The notes under the pieces: generated by a model
Told to the model about the DNA's origin: nothing
The model's input: only the letters and a program-made list of their open reading frames with translations
Database searches by the model: none
Shown: piece by piece, positions 1-6,075 of the stretch
How positions within the stretch are numbered: position 1 is the stretch's first letter
Layout of the letters: the number at the start of each line of letters is the position of its first letter
NCBI GenBank assembly: GCA_023447015.1
Contig: JAEXPG010000100.1
Location: 1-13,382 of the forward strand
Source: Verrucomicrobiota bacterium
GTDB lineage: Bacteria > Verrucomicrobiota > Verrucomicrobiia > Opitutales > Opitutaceae
Length of the DNA stretch: 13,382 bases
Direction of reading: 5' to 3'
Program-made: the position numbers and the translations under genes

Positions 1-95
1 GTCTTGTAGTGGACGCTGTCGATCGGCTTCGGGGCGGCAACGAGAAGCGCCGGGAGCAGCGCACCCAACGCGGCGAGACGGGAGTAGGAGGTCAT
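1..95 (-). CDS. Secreted protein, N-terminal fragment (runs off the left edge)
   Basis: Only the first 31 codons are in the window. The reverse strand opens with ATG at 95-93 and reads MTSYSRLAALGALLPALLVA followed by APKPIDSVHYK, open to the edge. This is a typical Sec signal peptide: a short polar start with one Arg, a hydrophobic core of alanines and leucines at about residues 7-20, and a small-residue cleavage region around AxA. The mature protein would begin near residue 22, so it is exported. No domain can be named from so little. It shares its strand with the array genes, but the 233-base gap above it carries no copy of repeat A, so it probably has its own promoter and may mark the array's left border. 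Confidence 0.6.
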   Translation of the reverse strand, partial: MTSYSRLAALGALLPALLVAAPKPIDSVHYK

Positions 96-235
96 GCGTG
101 GCCGAATCACGCCGGCACATCGCACCCGCGGCCAGAGCCAAATCGCGAACGGCCCCCGCCTCCGTCGAACGGCCCCCCGCCCGCCGGGACGGGCCGGCCC
201 CGCGGATCGCCATGCCTGCCTTCGCCCGCCGTAGC

Positions 236-246
236 GAAACGGTTTC
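236..246. promoter_or_regulatory. Small palindrome upstream of the left-edge gene
   Basis: GAAAC-G-GTTTC is a perfect 5-bp inverted repeat with a one-base centre, about 140 bases upstream of the start at 95. Short GAAAC/GTTTC dyads resemble LacI-family operators, but those usually have an even CG centre and longer arms, so this could be chance. The rest of 96-328 is GC-rich and holds no gene I can support. Confidence 0.2.
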
Positions 247-328
247 AATTCCGCCCCCGCCGCGGCTTCGGGTCACAACCGGGCAAGGCCGGTCGCTCAA
301 CGGTCAGGGATCACGCAAGGGGCCCGCC

Positions 329-598
329 TCACAGAAAACAGCAGAGACCGTAGACGGAAACACCGGCCAGCACAGCAAGGCCGCCAATGAGGATGGCGCT
401 CTCCGGGAGCCAGAAACGGTGCCCCCGCCACCGGACCCGCAACTGATTCCAGGCCAAGCCCTCCTCTTGCCCGAGTTCCGAGTAGCAGGAGACATTGGCG
501 TTACCAAGTGTCGCAACCTTCAGGACGGCGAAGCCGAGCCAATAGAGGGCCGGATAGAGAACCAGCCGGATGAGGAAGTCGGAGAGCAGGTGGCCCAT
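329..598 (-). CDS. Small two-helix membrane protein
   Basis: An 89-aa product with hydrophobic segments at about residues 7-30 (LVLYPALYWLGFAVLKVATL) and 66-88 (SAILIGGLAVLAGVSVYGLC). The stretch between them (about 31-60) is polar and Trp/Arg-rich. ATG at 598 is preferred to an upstream GTG at 634 because a GGAG lies 11 bases before the ATG and because repeat D ends 12 bases upstream, the same geometry as the start at 8387. The 'lYP..Y.lgf.vLk..TLG' pattern is common in small bacterial inner-membrane proteins of unknown function. It is the last gene of the operon begun by repeat A1, 114 bases after the preceding stop, and that gap is filled by repeat D. Function unknown. Confidence 0.6.
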   Translation of the reverse strand: MGHLLSDFLIRLVLYPALYWLGFAVLKVATLGNANVSCYSELGQEEGLAWNQLRVRWRGHRFWLPESAILIGGLAVLAGVSVYGLCCFL

Positions 599-610
599 CG
601 TTGCCGAAAG

Positions 611-700
611 CTCCGAGTCAGCCACGCCGAACACCGGATACTGAGGGTGGAAAGAACATCGTAGAGCCGCTGCGCTGCGACCGCTAGTGCGGCTTCATTT
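611..700 (-). repeat. Repeat D, copy 1 (leader/junction element)
   Basis: Aligns without gaps to 8401-8490; I count 66 identities in 90 by hand. Best conserved are, on the minus strand, GTCGC..CGCAGCG.CTC, CCTCAGTATCCG, TCGGCGTG and TGAC.CGGA. The element ends 12 bases upstream of the ATG at 598, as copy 2 ends 13 bases upstream of the ATG at 8387, although the genes that follow are unrelated. Its ends carry GCCGCAC and GTTCGGC, which form an imperfect inverted pair. Confidence 0.65.
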
Positions 701-712
701 GCTTGATTGTGC

Positions 713-1150
713 CTATTTCTTGATGACCTCCGTCCGCCCAGTCGCCACGCATTGATGGCCGTTTAGCGAGTAGCGAAAGACTACGCTGTGAACACCCGGG
801 GACATAGAATGCCGATTTTCGATCAGTGGCCTTGGCACCAGAAGAATGTAGTGGCGTGTGGAATAGCCGTCGAAACTGTATTCGTCGTAGTTCTGCTCGA
901 TGACATTCAATCCTTCGGTTCGATGCCCCGTGTGATCCACATATTCGGAATGCGACAAATCTGGTTGATAAATGTCGTCCTCTTTCAATCGCACCATCAC
1001 CATGATGGCGTCCGGTGGGGCCAGCTGGCATGTAGATGCAAACTCGATAGTAACTCTGTCATCCCGGGCGAGCTGAGGAGCCTTTGAATAGCTCGCTGTC
1101 GCAATCGCGCAAAGGAACAAAGCTGCGAGAAAATTGGTGGAGTGATGCAT
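713..1150 (-). CDS. Small secreted protein of unknown function
   Basis: A 145-aa product. Residues 1-23 form a signal peptide: polar MHHSTN, the core FLAALFLCAIATA, then small residues, so the protein is exported. The mature part is rich in Tyr, His and Asp (for example YDEYSFDGYSTRHYILLVPR at about 89-108) and looks like a small beta-rich domain; I recognise no family. ATG at 1150 was chosen because it places the signal peptide at the N terminus; a longer reading from 1351 only adds a sequence antisense to the neighbour. It starts 20 bases after the stop of the 130-aa membrane protein, so the two are probably co-transcribed from A1. No strong Shine-Dalgarno is visible. One 60-base line inside it is 48% GC by count, against about 67% in the xylanase, which suggests a different origin. 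Confidence 0.7.
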   Translation of the reverse strand: MHHSTNFLAALFLCAIATASYSKAPQLARDDRVTIEFASTCQLAPPDAIMVMVRLKEDDIYQPDLSHSEYVDHTGHRTEGLNVIEQNYDEYSFDGYSTRHYILLVPRPLIENRHSMSPGVHSVVFRYSLNGHQCVATGRTEVIKK

Positions 1151-1170
1151 GGTCGCTTGAACTACCAACG

Positions 1171-1563
1171 TCAGAGGTCTGCCGCTCCGGGCAACTGCTT
1201 GTGATTGGAAGGCGGACGATCTCCCGAAGTTGGCAACGGCGGCTTGTTGGCCCGACTTCCCTCGGTATTCTTCGCTGGGGTTTCTGGGCGCGGCGTGCGA
1301 TCCACGGAAACAAGTACGATGCCGGCGATGACTGAAAACAAGGCGAACCATCCCGTCGACGATCGATCATCACCTCTGGCTTCTCCGAGTGAACTCACGA
1401 ACCAGATAGAAATCGCGATGCAGCCAAGACCCGCTGCCACTGATAAGGAGCGGCCTCTTATAAGCACGCCGATCAACCCAAAGACCAGCGCGACAAGAAG
1501 TGCGGGAATCCCGAATAGGAACGCATAGAGATTTCCATATGTCGTGGCTAGAACCAGGTGCAT
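1171..1563 (-). CDS. Three-helix membrane protein
   Basis: A 130-aa product with three hydrophobic segments: about residues 11-35 (AFLFGIPALLVALVFGLIGV), 40-57 (SVAAGLGCIAISIWFVSS) and 71-86 (WFALFSVIAGIVLVSV). A polar Pro/Lys/Arg-rich C-terminal tail of about 40 residues follows. It is the first gene of its operon: ATG at 1563 lies 93 bases after the -10-like box of repeat A1, within the 88-101 range seen for A2, A3, A5 and A6. The next gene begins 20 bases after its stop. No family recognised. Its place among small exported and membrane proteins hints at an envelope role, but nothing in the sequence shows one. Confidence 0.65.
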   Translation of the reverse strand: MHLVLATTYGNLYAFLFGIPALLVALVFGLIGVLIRGRSLSVAAGLGCIAISIWFVSSLGEARGDDRSSTGWFALFSVIAGIVLVSVDRTPRPETPAKNTEGSRANKPPLPTSGDRPPSNHKQLPGAADL

Positions 1564-1574
1564 ATTCTATCGGC

Positions 1575-1693
1575 GAACAGTGCAATTCACCTCAACCGAG
1601 TTGAGGTTTCCGGGAGGGTGGGATTGGAGCCAAAGCCATTGGGTGCACGGCCGCCACCGTAGTGCCCGCTCCGATCGGAACAAGGGGGAACTG
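1575..1693 (-). repeat. Repeat A, copy 1: promoter plus leader
   Basis: Best-preserved A copy. In transcription order it holds CAGTTCCCCCTTGTTC, a variable 16-base spacer, TACGGTGGCGGCCGTGCACC, a GC-rich leader, the hairpin ACCTCAACTCGGTTGAGGT (1607-1589: 8-bp stem, 3-base loop) and CACTGTTC just before the start region of the gene at 1563. Copies are at 3085-3202, 9203-9317 and 11706-11818, with shortened cores at 3812-3851 and about 5045-5085. Confidence 0.85.
1656..1683 (-). promoter_or_regulatory. Promoter-like pair in A1 (TTGTTC-N16-TACGGT)
   Basis: TTGTTC at 1683-1678 and TACGGT at 1661-1656 are separated by 16 bases and point at the gene starting at 1563. The same boxes and spacing recur in all six A copies while the spacer changes, as expected for sigma70-type -35 and -10 boxes. 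The leader would be about 80-90 nt. Confidence 0.55.
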
Positions 1694-1750
1694 CCAAGGG
1701 CCTCCCGTCGGCCTGATCATCACGGCTCCCCAGCACAGGCGCACACATGA

Positions 1751-2044
1751 GGCCTGCTGTAGGCCACCGCGTTGAGGTGGCCCGCCGCGGAGCCAGGTCG
1801 CCGCCCTGGCCTACAGGAACCCGCGCAAGACAAAGTCCTCAGGAGGATCCGGGAACGCGACTCATCCGCGGAAGCGCCGATCTCCGGCGGACGATCCGTC
1901 TCACGCGGAGCCGCGGAGGCGCGGAGAGAAGCCGGACGGCAATGGTCCCAGGGATCGGGCTCGTCCTCCGCGCCTTTGCGCCTTGAGCGCAGCGGGCGCG
2001 CGGCATGGTTTGAGTGTGGGAATCATGAATGCGGGAACGGCGGC
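1751..2044. repeat. Composite repeat B+C, copy 1
   Basis: B: CTGTAGGCC (1757-1765) pairs with GGCCTACAG (1808-1816), and inside it GGCCACC/GGTGGCC forms a second arm, so a branched fold is possible. A conserved tail follows (GAACCCGCGCAAGACAAAG...). C: from about 1899, tctcacgcggagccgcggag pairs imperfectly with ctccgcgcctttgcgcc. It then runs into a short 'gcgggaa' tail. The block fills the gap between the stop at 2082 and A1. Near-identical blocks lie at 3911-4202 and 9388-9632. Confidence 0.8.
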
Positions 2045-2081
2045 GAATCACGGCATTGGCTTCGAGTTGCGACGTGACCCG

Positions 2082-2501
2082 TCAAGTCGGTCCACTGGGT
2101 TCATCCCGCCGCTGGAGGAGGAGGTAGAGGCCACTCAAGACACAACCTCCGACGATGGAAGAAAAGACGTAGCCGAGATTCCGCACTGCGGTGTGCACGC
2201 GCGCGATCCGGACCATCTTCCTTTGCCGCTCCTCGTTGGCGCGCGATCCCCCAACGCCCCCTTTTTCTTGAACATCTTCCGCCGGAGGCACGGCTGGCAG
2301 GAGATGCGATGCCACCGGAGCCCAAACATACGCATAGGGCGCATGCCACGCGGTGAGTGCGCGAGAGAGATACCGCGACGCCTTTCCGTTCCCGCTATTG
2401 AACGACGCCATCCCGAAGCCAAACACCCCCAGAAACAGCACCACGGAAACGAGAACGTGGAAGACCGTCCCCACGGTCGAGAGTAGAACCCAGCGTTTCA
2501 T
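2082..2501 (-). CDS. Two-helix membrane protein
   Basis: A 139-aa product. Residues 5-32 form an N-terminal helix (STVGTVFHVLVSVVLFLGVF) and about 108-128 a C-terminal one (NLGYVFSSIVGGCVLSGLYL). Between them are an aromatic segment (WHAPYAYVWAP, about 52-62), a Gly/Glu/Arg-rich linker and a basic stretch (NEERQRKMVRIARVH), giving a hairpin topology with a polar loop. It begins 15 bases after the stop of the secreted 182-aa protein, with GGGCGG just upstream of the ATG, so it is the second gene of the A2 operon. No family recognised. Confidence 0.7.
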   Translation of the reverse strand: MKRWVLLSTVGTVFHVLVSVVLFLGVFGFGMASFNSGNGKASRYLSRALTAWHAPYAYVWAPVASHLLPAVPPAEDVQEKGGVGGSRANEERQRKMVRIARVHTAVRNLGYVFSSIVGGCVLSGLYLLLQRRDEPSGPT

Positions 2502-2516
2502 TCTACCGCCCGGTGG

Positions 2517-3065
2517 TCAGTCACCGACGCCGGCCCTCGGGCCCGGTTTGGAAGGCGGGGACTCGACCGGCGCTCCATCCGGCCGCTGGCCAGCGCCGTC
2601 TTTTTCTGCCGGCTCCGGGAAATATGATCGAAGATCTATCGAGTAGAAGAAGTCCATGCTGCCATAGTCGACTGACACATGAGCGATTTGGATAGTCGCT
2701 GCATTCATGAACAGCGATCCGCTGGAGCAACTCCCTTCATCCTCCAACGCAATCGATGTCGATAGCTGCACCTTCTTGGCTCCGACCGTGTCTACCCAGA
2801 CATCTACCTTTCGAAGAATCCCACCCTCCACATTCTTCGGAACTGTGATCTTCACACGGTAGGTCCAGCCATTCTCGTCGCCGGGCGGGATGCCCCAGTA
2901 CTGCTCCTCAGCACCGATCACTCGGGCAATCTCCACCGAAACACCGTACACCGACTGATTGTCTTTTCCGACCCGCACTGGCGAAACCTCTCGCAGAGAC
3001 AGTGCGAATGTCGTGGCTGTGAACACGGTCAGGGCCGCGAAAAGGAGTACTAGGCGTGTTCTCAT
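2517..3065 (-). CDS. Secreted protein, beta-rich
   Basis: A 182-aa product with a signal peptide (MRTRLVLLFAALTVFTATTF, likely cleaved near ALS at 21-23). The mature body has alternating hydrophobic and polar runs typical of a beta sandwich, such as WTYRVKITVPKNVEGG and KVDVWVDTVGAKKVQLSTSI. The C terminus from about 150 is a Pro/Gly-rich low-complexity tail that is probably disordered. First gene of the A2 operon: ATG at 3065 is 101 bases past the -10-like box, and the leader hairpin lies 34 bases upstream. No named family. With a membrane protein directly downstream, an envelope-associated pair is plausible but unproven. Confidence 0.7.
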   Translation of the reverse strand: MRTRLVLLFAALTVFTATTFALSLREVSPVRVGKDNQSVYGVSVEIARVIGAEEQYWGIPPGDENGWTYRVKITVPKNVEGGILRKVDVWVDTVGAKKVQLSTSIALEDEGSCSSGSLFMNAATIQIAHVSVDYGSMDFFYSIDLRSYFPEPAEKDGAGQRPDGAPVESPPSKPGPRAGVGD

Positions 3066-3084
3066 GGAGTCGCGGCTTCTTCGC

Positions 3085-3202
3085 TAACAGTGTCATTCAC
3101 CTCAACCGGATTGAGGTTACCGGGAGGGTGGAGTTGCCGCCAAAGCCGTGGGGTGCACGGCCGCCACCGTAGAGCCGAGCCCGAGACGGACAAGGGGGAA
3201 GT
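3085..3202 (-). repeat. Repeat A, copy 2: promoter plus leader
   Basis: Full A copy. The leader hairpin is at 3117-3099 (ACCTCAA/TTGAGGT, 7 bp plus a possible U-G pair on the minus-strand RNA), and the gene-proximal end is CACTGTTAGCG. It aligns with A1 almost throughout. The core TACGGTGGCGGCCGTGCACC is identical. Confidence 0.85.
3166..3193 (-). promoter_or_regulatory. Promoter-like pair in A2 (TTGTCC-N16-TACGGT)
   Basis: TTGTCC at 3193-3188 and TACGGT at 3171-3166 with a 16-base spacer unlike that of A1. It points at the gene starting at 3065. Confidence 0.55.
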
Positions 3203-3255
3203 GGGACGCTCTACAGCATCCGAATCCTGTATGCCGGGGCGTCGACCCAGCCCTT

Positions 3256-3462
3256 CCGGTAGGCCACCTCAGCGCGGTGGCCTGCCGCGAAGCCCCAGCC
3301 CCATCCGCTCGGTCAGCCCGACCCGATCCATCCTCGCGCAGAGCCGCAAAGGCGCAGGGAGCAGACCAAAACCGCGAAGGCCGACGCGCTGCAGGCTCCG
3401 GCCATCCTCCGCGCCTTTGCGCCTCGAGCGCAGCGGGCGCGCGGCATGGTTTGAATGCGGGA
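3256..3462. repeat. Composite repeat B+C, copy 2 (diverged)
   Basis: A decayed B (GGTAGGCCACC...GGTGGCC, 3258-3281) is followed from about 3340 by a diverged C ending in the conserved CCTCCGCGCCTTTGCGCC and GCAGCGGGCGCGCGGCATGG. It stops four bases before the stop codon of the gene ending at 3466. Confidence 0.65.
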
Positions 3463-3465
3463 GCC

Positions 3466-3726
3466 TCAGTGCATCGAGCACAGCACGGCCTGCCCCGAAG
3501 CGAGATGGCAATATTCCGCGAACGGTCCATGAGGATCGTGATCCTCAAAATATCCGACAGTTGTCGAACACTGGTGGTGAAGGATGAAGGCTCGGCCCAG
3601 ATGCACCGTCAGACATCCGGGACGCGGCCACCGCTCGTCGACTTGGACGATGGTGTTTCCTGCCTCCAGCTCAGCAGCGACAATCGCCGCAAGGGCGGGA
3701 TGTAGCGTGGACGGAAGGGTCTTCAT
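3466..3726 (-). CDS. Conserved 86-aa hypothetical protein, lone gene of A3
   Basis: Cytosolic-looking: no signal peptide or membrane span. Residues 5-27 form an amphipathic Ala/Leu helix (STLHPALAAIVAAELEAGN). Then come IVQVDERWPRPGCLTVHLGR and a DPHGPFAEYCH motif near 72-82. The layout 'LHPAL...ELaaGN.Iv.v...WP.pG...v.L..pF....... DPH...AEY' matches, from memory, a family of small bacterial hypotheticals of unknown role. I chose ATG at 3726 over ATG 3744 and GTG 3753 because it keeps the 88-base distance from the -10-like box that the other A copies show, and because GACTGTTCGGAACG just before it resembles the gene-proximal end of A. The gene sits alone between A3 and block B+C copy 2, forming a minimal module. 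Confidence 0.65.
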   Translation of the reverse strand: MKTLPSTLHPALAAIVAAELEAGNTIVQVDERWPRPGCLTVHLGRAFILHHQCSTTVGYFEDHDPHGPFAEYCHLASGQAVLCSMH

Positions 3727-3811
3727 CGTTCCGAACAGTCTCATCAACACCACACAGCCTCAGGACCTGGATAGACCTCCCACAAAGACCGGGCCGGCGG
3801 GATTCACGAGG

Positions 3812-3851
3812 GCACCGTAGTGCCCGCTCCAATCAGAACAAGGGGGAACTG
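3812..3851 (-). repeat. Repeat A, copy 3: decayed, promoter core only
   Basis: Only the stretch from CAGTTCCCCCTTGTTC to TACGGTGCC is recognisable. The leader hairpin and GC-rich leader are replaced by unrelated sequence (3727-3811). Survival of just this part argues that the core is what selection keeps. Confidence 0.7.
3814..3841 (-). promoter_or_regulatory. Promoter-like pair in A3 (TTGTTC-N16-TACGGT)
   Basis: TTGTTC at 3841-3836 and TACGGT at 3819-3814 keep the 16-base spacing although the rest of repeat A is gone. The -10-like box is 88 bases from the ATG at 3726. Confidence 0.55.
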
Positions 3852-3910
3852 CTGAGTGCCTCCCGTCAGCCTACTCATCACGACCCGCCGGCGCGAGCGC
3901 CCGAATGGAG

Positions 3911-4202
3911 CCTGCTGTAGGTCAGCGCGCTGAGGTGGCCCGCCGCGGAGCCGGGTCAGCGCCCCGGCCTACAGGAACCCGCGCAAGACAAAGTCCTCAG
4001 GAGGATCCGGGAACGCGACTCATCCGCGGAAGCACCGATCTCCGGCGGACGATCCGTCTCACGCGGAGCCGCGGAGGCGCGGAGAGAAGCCGGACGGCGA
4101 TGGACCCGGGATCGCGCTCGTCCTCCGCGCCTTTGCGCATCGAGTGCAGCGGGCGCGCGGCATGGGTTAAATGCGGGAATCAGGAATGCGGGAACGGCAG
4201 CG
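3911..4202. repeat. Composite repeat B+C, copy 3
   Basis: Near-identical to copy 1: the B hairpin runs from CTGTAGG at 3915 to CCTACAG at 3974, with the same tail (GAACCCGCGCAAGACAAAG...) and a C dyad from about 4057. The end tail is 'gcgggaatcaggaatgcggg'. The linker to A3 (3852-3910) is also shared with the A1 and A5 linkers. Confidence 0.8.
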
Positions 4203-4218
4203 CTCCGCTGAACCCGCC

Positions 4219-4353
4219 CGCGATCAGCGGGCGCCTTTTGCCCCACCCCGGAGGCGATCAGCCGGAGGACACCTTCAAAGCTTCGCCCATTGGCGAAGCC
4301 GATCAGCGGTTCAACCCCTCCGGAAGCCCAGGCACGGGCGAATCTGGAACTCA
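4219..4353. repeat. Repeat E, copy 1 (inverted partner at 13248-13382)
   Basis: 135 bases that match the reverse complement of the window's right end without gaps; the main difference is a 10-base patch near 4239-4248. The repeat contains a perfect hairpin GCTTCGCC-CATT-GGCGAAGC (4280-4299) and several GATCAGC[GC]G words. It has no coding content that I trust. Confidence 0.85.
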
Positions 4354-4388
4354 GAAAATTAGGAACGGACGCAGGCCTCGGCACCGAC

Positions 4389-4407
4389 GTGGATCGGCTC
4401 GATCCAC
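4389..4407 (-). terminator. Hairpin downstream of the 142-aa gene
   Basis: GTGGATCG-GCT-CGATCCAC is a perfect 8-bp stem. With the hairpin at 4431-4448 it forms a tandem pair 40-100 bases after the stop at 4487. There is no T-tract, so termination is a guess; it may only stabilise the mRNA 3' end. Confidence 0.35.
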
Positions 4408-4430
4408 CAAACCCGGAAGGAGCGGGGCCA

Positions 4431-4448
4431 TTCTGCCGTGCGGCAGAA
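4431..4448 (-). terminator. Hairpin downstream of the 142-aa gene
   Basis: TTCTGCC-GTGC-GGCAGAA is a perfect 7-bp stem with a 4-base loop, 38 bases past the stop codon. No run of T follows on the minus strand, so an intrinsic terminator is possible but not shown. Confidence 0.4.
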
Positions 4449-4486
4449 CCCAAGACGGATGCACACTGATGGTTCGGTCCGATTGC

Positions 4487-4915
4487 TCACTTCCGGATCC
4501 AGTCGCGAAGGATCTGCGGTCCGCCCGCCGACCCCGCCACGGTGGAATCGACGCGAGAAAGCCCGCGTTCCTCAGTCACGGTCCAGAGAGAGAGCCCGTC
4601 CTTTCCGTCGTAGAACCAGACCAGGTTCGGTGCTTCGATGCAGAACGCCCATCGCGCCGTCTCGACTTTGAGCGGCCCGGCGGCGCCATGCGTCTCCGCT
4701 CTGGTTATCGGCCGACTCCGCCCGGCAGCCTTCAGCTCCGACTCGTACGAGATCGTGAACCGGATCTGGTCGGCGCCGAGTTCCTCGACGACCAATGCGA
4801 TCGGAACCTTCGCGTCGGAATAGGTGCCTTGCTGCACGATCAGTCGGTCCTCGGCGAATGCGCGAGCGGTGACCAAAAACACCGCACATAACAACAGGGA
4901 GAAGATCTGTTTCAT
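4487..4915 (-). CDS. Secreted 142-aa protein of unknown function
   Basis: Signal peptide MKQIFSLLLCAVFLVTARA with likely cleavage at AFA|ED near residue 21. The mature protein alternates beta-strand-like runs: PIALVVEELGADQIRFTISY (about 37-56), WAFCIEAPNLVWFYDGKDGL and LSLWTVTEERGLSRVDST. It ends with a short Trp-containing helix. Length and layout suggest a single small periplasmic beta domain; no family recognised. ATG at 4915 was chosen because it alone places the signal peptide at the N terminus; a longer reading back to 5185 only crosses repeat A4. It is the sole gene under A4, with a -10-like box to ATG distance of 135 bases, longer than the other copies. Confidence 0.7.
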   Translation of the reverse strand: MKQIFSLLLCAVFLVTARAFAEDRLIVQQGTYSDAKVPIALVVEELGADQIRFTISYESELKAAGRSRPITRAETHGAAGPLKVETARWAFCIEAPNLVWFYDGKDGLSLWTVTEERGLSRVDSTVAGSAGGPQILRDWIRK

Positions 4916-5044
4916 TTTAGGAAGTCGACCGATTGCCCAGGGGTGAGCGATTGCAGTGCTCTGAACGCATCCCTCACCGCGACCGGGTGGTGATTCTCCG
5001 GCAACGAACGAGGTTGCGGAGGCACGAAGGCACGGAGCCCACAG

Positions 5045-5085
5045 CCGCCACCGTAGTGCCGCGATCGGACCGAACAAGGGCGAAG
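5045..5085 (-). repeat. Repeat A, copy 4: decayed, promoter core only
   Basis: Keeps CCCTTGTTC, the 16-base spacer and TACGGTGGCGG. The leader towards the gene at 4915 is unrelated to A1, A2, A5 and A6, and the linker to block B is lost. Confidence 0.7.
5050..5077 (-). promoter_or_regulatory. Promoter-like pair in A4 (TTGTTC-N16-TACGGT)
   Basis: TTGTTC at 5077-5072 and TACGGT at 5055-5050, 16 bases apart, pointing at the gene starting at 4915. This is the second decayed copy in which essentially only the two boxes and their spacing survive. Confidence 0.5.
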
Positions 5086-5230
5086 TGCAAGTTGCCACAA
5101 GGGCAGCGACTCGAGCCCCCTTTGCCCCGTCCCGAATCCCCCTTTCTATCTTCGTGATTTCCACATTCCTCAACATCGGGACCATCGCGCACCCAAGGAA
5201 GTCAACGCCTCCATACTACAACCACCACCC

Positions 5231-5363
5231 AAGTCGATCTCCGGCGAACGATCCGTCTCACGCGGAGCCGCGGAGGCGCGGAGAGAAGCCGGACGGCAAT
5301 GGTCCCGGGATCGTGCTCGTCCTCCGCGCCTTTGCGCCTCGAGCGCAGCCGGCGCGCGGCATG
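5231..5363. repeat. Repeat C, copy 4
   Basis: Starts with the end of the B tail (tcgatctccggcg) and carries a near-identical C dyad: gtctcacgcggagccgcgga pairing with cctccgcgcctttgcgcc, then gcgcgcggcatgg. The B hairpin is absent. Confidence 0.75.
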
Positions 5364-5386
5364 GTCTCCTCCTAATTCCGCTTTCG

Positions 5387-5851
5387 CTACTCCCCGTATT
5401 GCTCGACTTCCACGGCAGGGTAACGCTTGCTCGCCACCTCAGACGCGGCATCGAAAAGCGGCCAGATTCGCAGGGACCACAACGTCTCATAAACAGCGAC
5501 GCCGTGTCCAAATCGTCCGTCGACCCGCCCACGAATGATGGCATGGTGCGGTCGCCAACGCTTTGCATTCTTGATCAGGAACGAACGAAACGACGCGTAC
5601 GGGATGCACTCGTCCCCGATGTAGATGCCCTCCTCCTCCAGGACCACGTTCAGCATTCGTTCCTCGTCCGGGCCAGAGCTGTCCCACGGGTACCCTTCGC
5701 ACAGCTCCTCGCGCACCGCGCCCCCCAAGTCCAGCACGCCATACGCGTCCGCCTTGGGGTGACGCTGCTCCCACTTCCCGATCGAGACGACCAAGCCTAC
5801 CACCGCAAGCGCCGCAGCGATCGGAGGAAGCCAGGGTTTCACGAGCTTCAT
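5387..5851 (-). CDS. Membrane-anchored protein, possibly ExbD/TolR-like
   Basis: A 154-aa product with one N-terminal membrane span (about residues 7-25, WLPPIAAALAVVGLVVSIG) and a periplasmic-looking domain. Residues 67-115 read LNVVLEEEGIYIGDECIPYA, a 'R.FL' helix, HHAIIRGRVDGRFGHGVAVY, then LWSLRI. That order (strand with 'V.l...GIyigde', helix, strand ending in a charged turn, then a helix) recalls the periplasmic domain of ExbD/TolR energy-coupling proteins. However, the key Asp of the ExbD/TolR membrane span is absent, and no ExbB/TolQ or TonB partner is nearby. It is more likely an orphan relative or an unrelated small fold. ATG at 5851 is the only good start. No A copy lies directly upstream, so it may use its own promoter below the terminator at 5987-6026. 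Confidence 0.65.
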   Translation of the reverse strand: MKLVKPWLPPIAAALAVVGLVVSIGKWEQRHPKADAYGVLDLGGAVREELCEGYPWDSSGPDEERMLNVVLEEEGIYIGDECIPYASFRSFLIKNAKRWRPHHAIIRGRVDGRFGHGVAVYETLWSLRIWPLFDAASEVASKRYPAVEVEQYGE

Positions 5852-5986
5852 GTCGGAATGACGTTGAGCCCCCGGCCCCAGAGGAAAAGCACCGAATCAG
5901 ACGGCAGCACATTTGCCGCCGCCAGGGGACATGGCCTTGTATGCGACCGCATCGGTTGCGAAGCGCTGCAACTCCCTCGCCTCCCC

Positions 5987-6026
5987 AAGAAAAGAACGCC
6001 CGGGCGGATGTGGGACCGCCCGGGCG
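5987..6026 (-). terminator. Strong rho-independent terminator
   Basis: CGCCCGGGCGG (5997-6007) pairs perfectly with CCGCCCGGGCG (6016-6026) over 11 bp with an 8-base loop. Read on the minus strand, the stem is followed at once by TTCTTTTCTT (5996-5987). It lies 50 bases after the stop at 6076, so it ends that gene and insulates the gene at 5851. Confidence 0.85.
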
Positions 6027-6075
6027 CAAACCCCGATATACAGTACGATATGGCCGAGAAAGATCGGAGCCGCGA

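Larger units (their letters stand above)
4916..5386. other. Intergenic region holding A4 and C4
   Basis: 471 bases without a gene. The parts are an unrelated leader (4916-5040), the shortened repeat A core (about 5045-5085), 5086-5230 in which I see nothing definite, and a C dyad repeat (5231-5363) ending 23 bases before the next stop codon. Block B is missing here. Confidence 0.6.

Noticed and set aside
98..664. 188-codon plus-strand frame at the left end
   Set aside because: It overlaps the minus-strand membrane protein and the left-edge signal peptide gene, has Arg/Pro-rich composition and no domain.
1575..1693. Repeat A as classical integron attC sites
   Set aside because: The array layout invites it, but no copy shows RYYYAAC and GTTRRRY ends in either orientation, and A lies before the first gene of multi-gene operons rather than after each gene. 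No integrase gene is in the window.
3905..4891. Long open frame of 328 codons on the plus strand
   Set aside because: It crosses block B+C copy 3, repeat E and the antisense of the secreted 142-aa gene. Its composition is Arg/Pro-rich, as GC-rich antisense frames are.
5897..5990. Possible C-terminal coding remnant (…ELQRFATDAVAYKAMSPGG…) on the minus strand
   Set aside because: It reads like a real peptide, but the frame begins in the terminator's T-tract and no start or homologue is recognisable. I left it unannotated.
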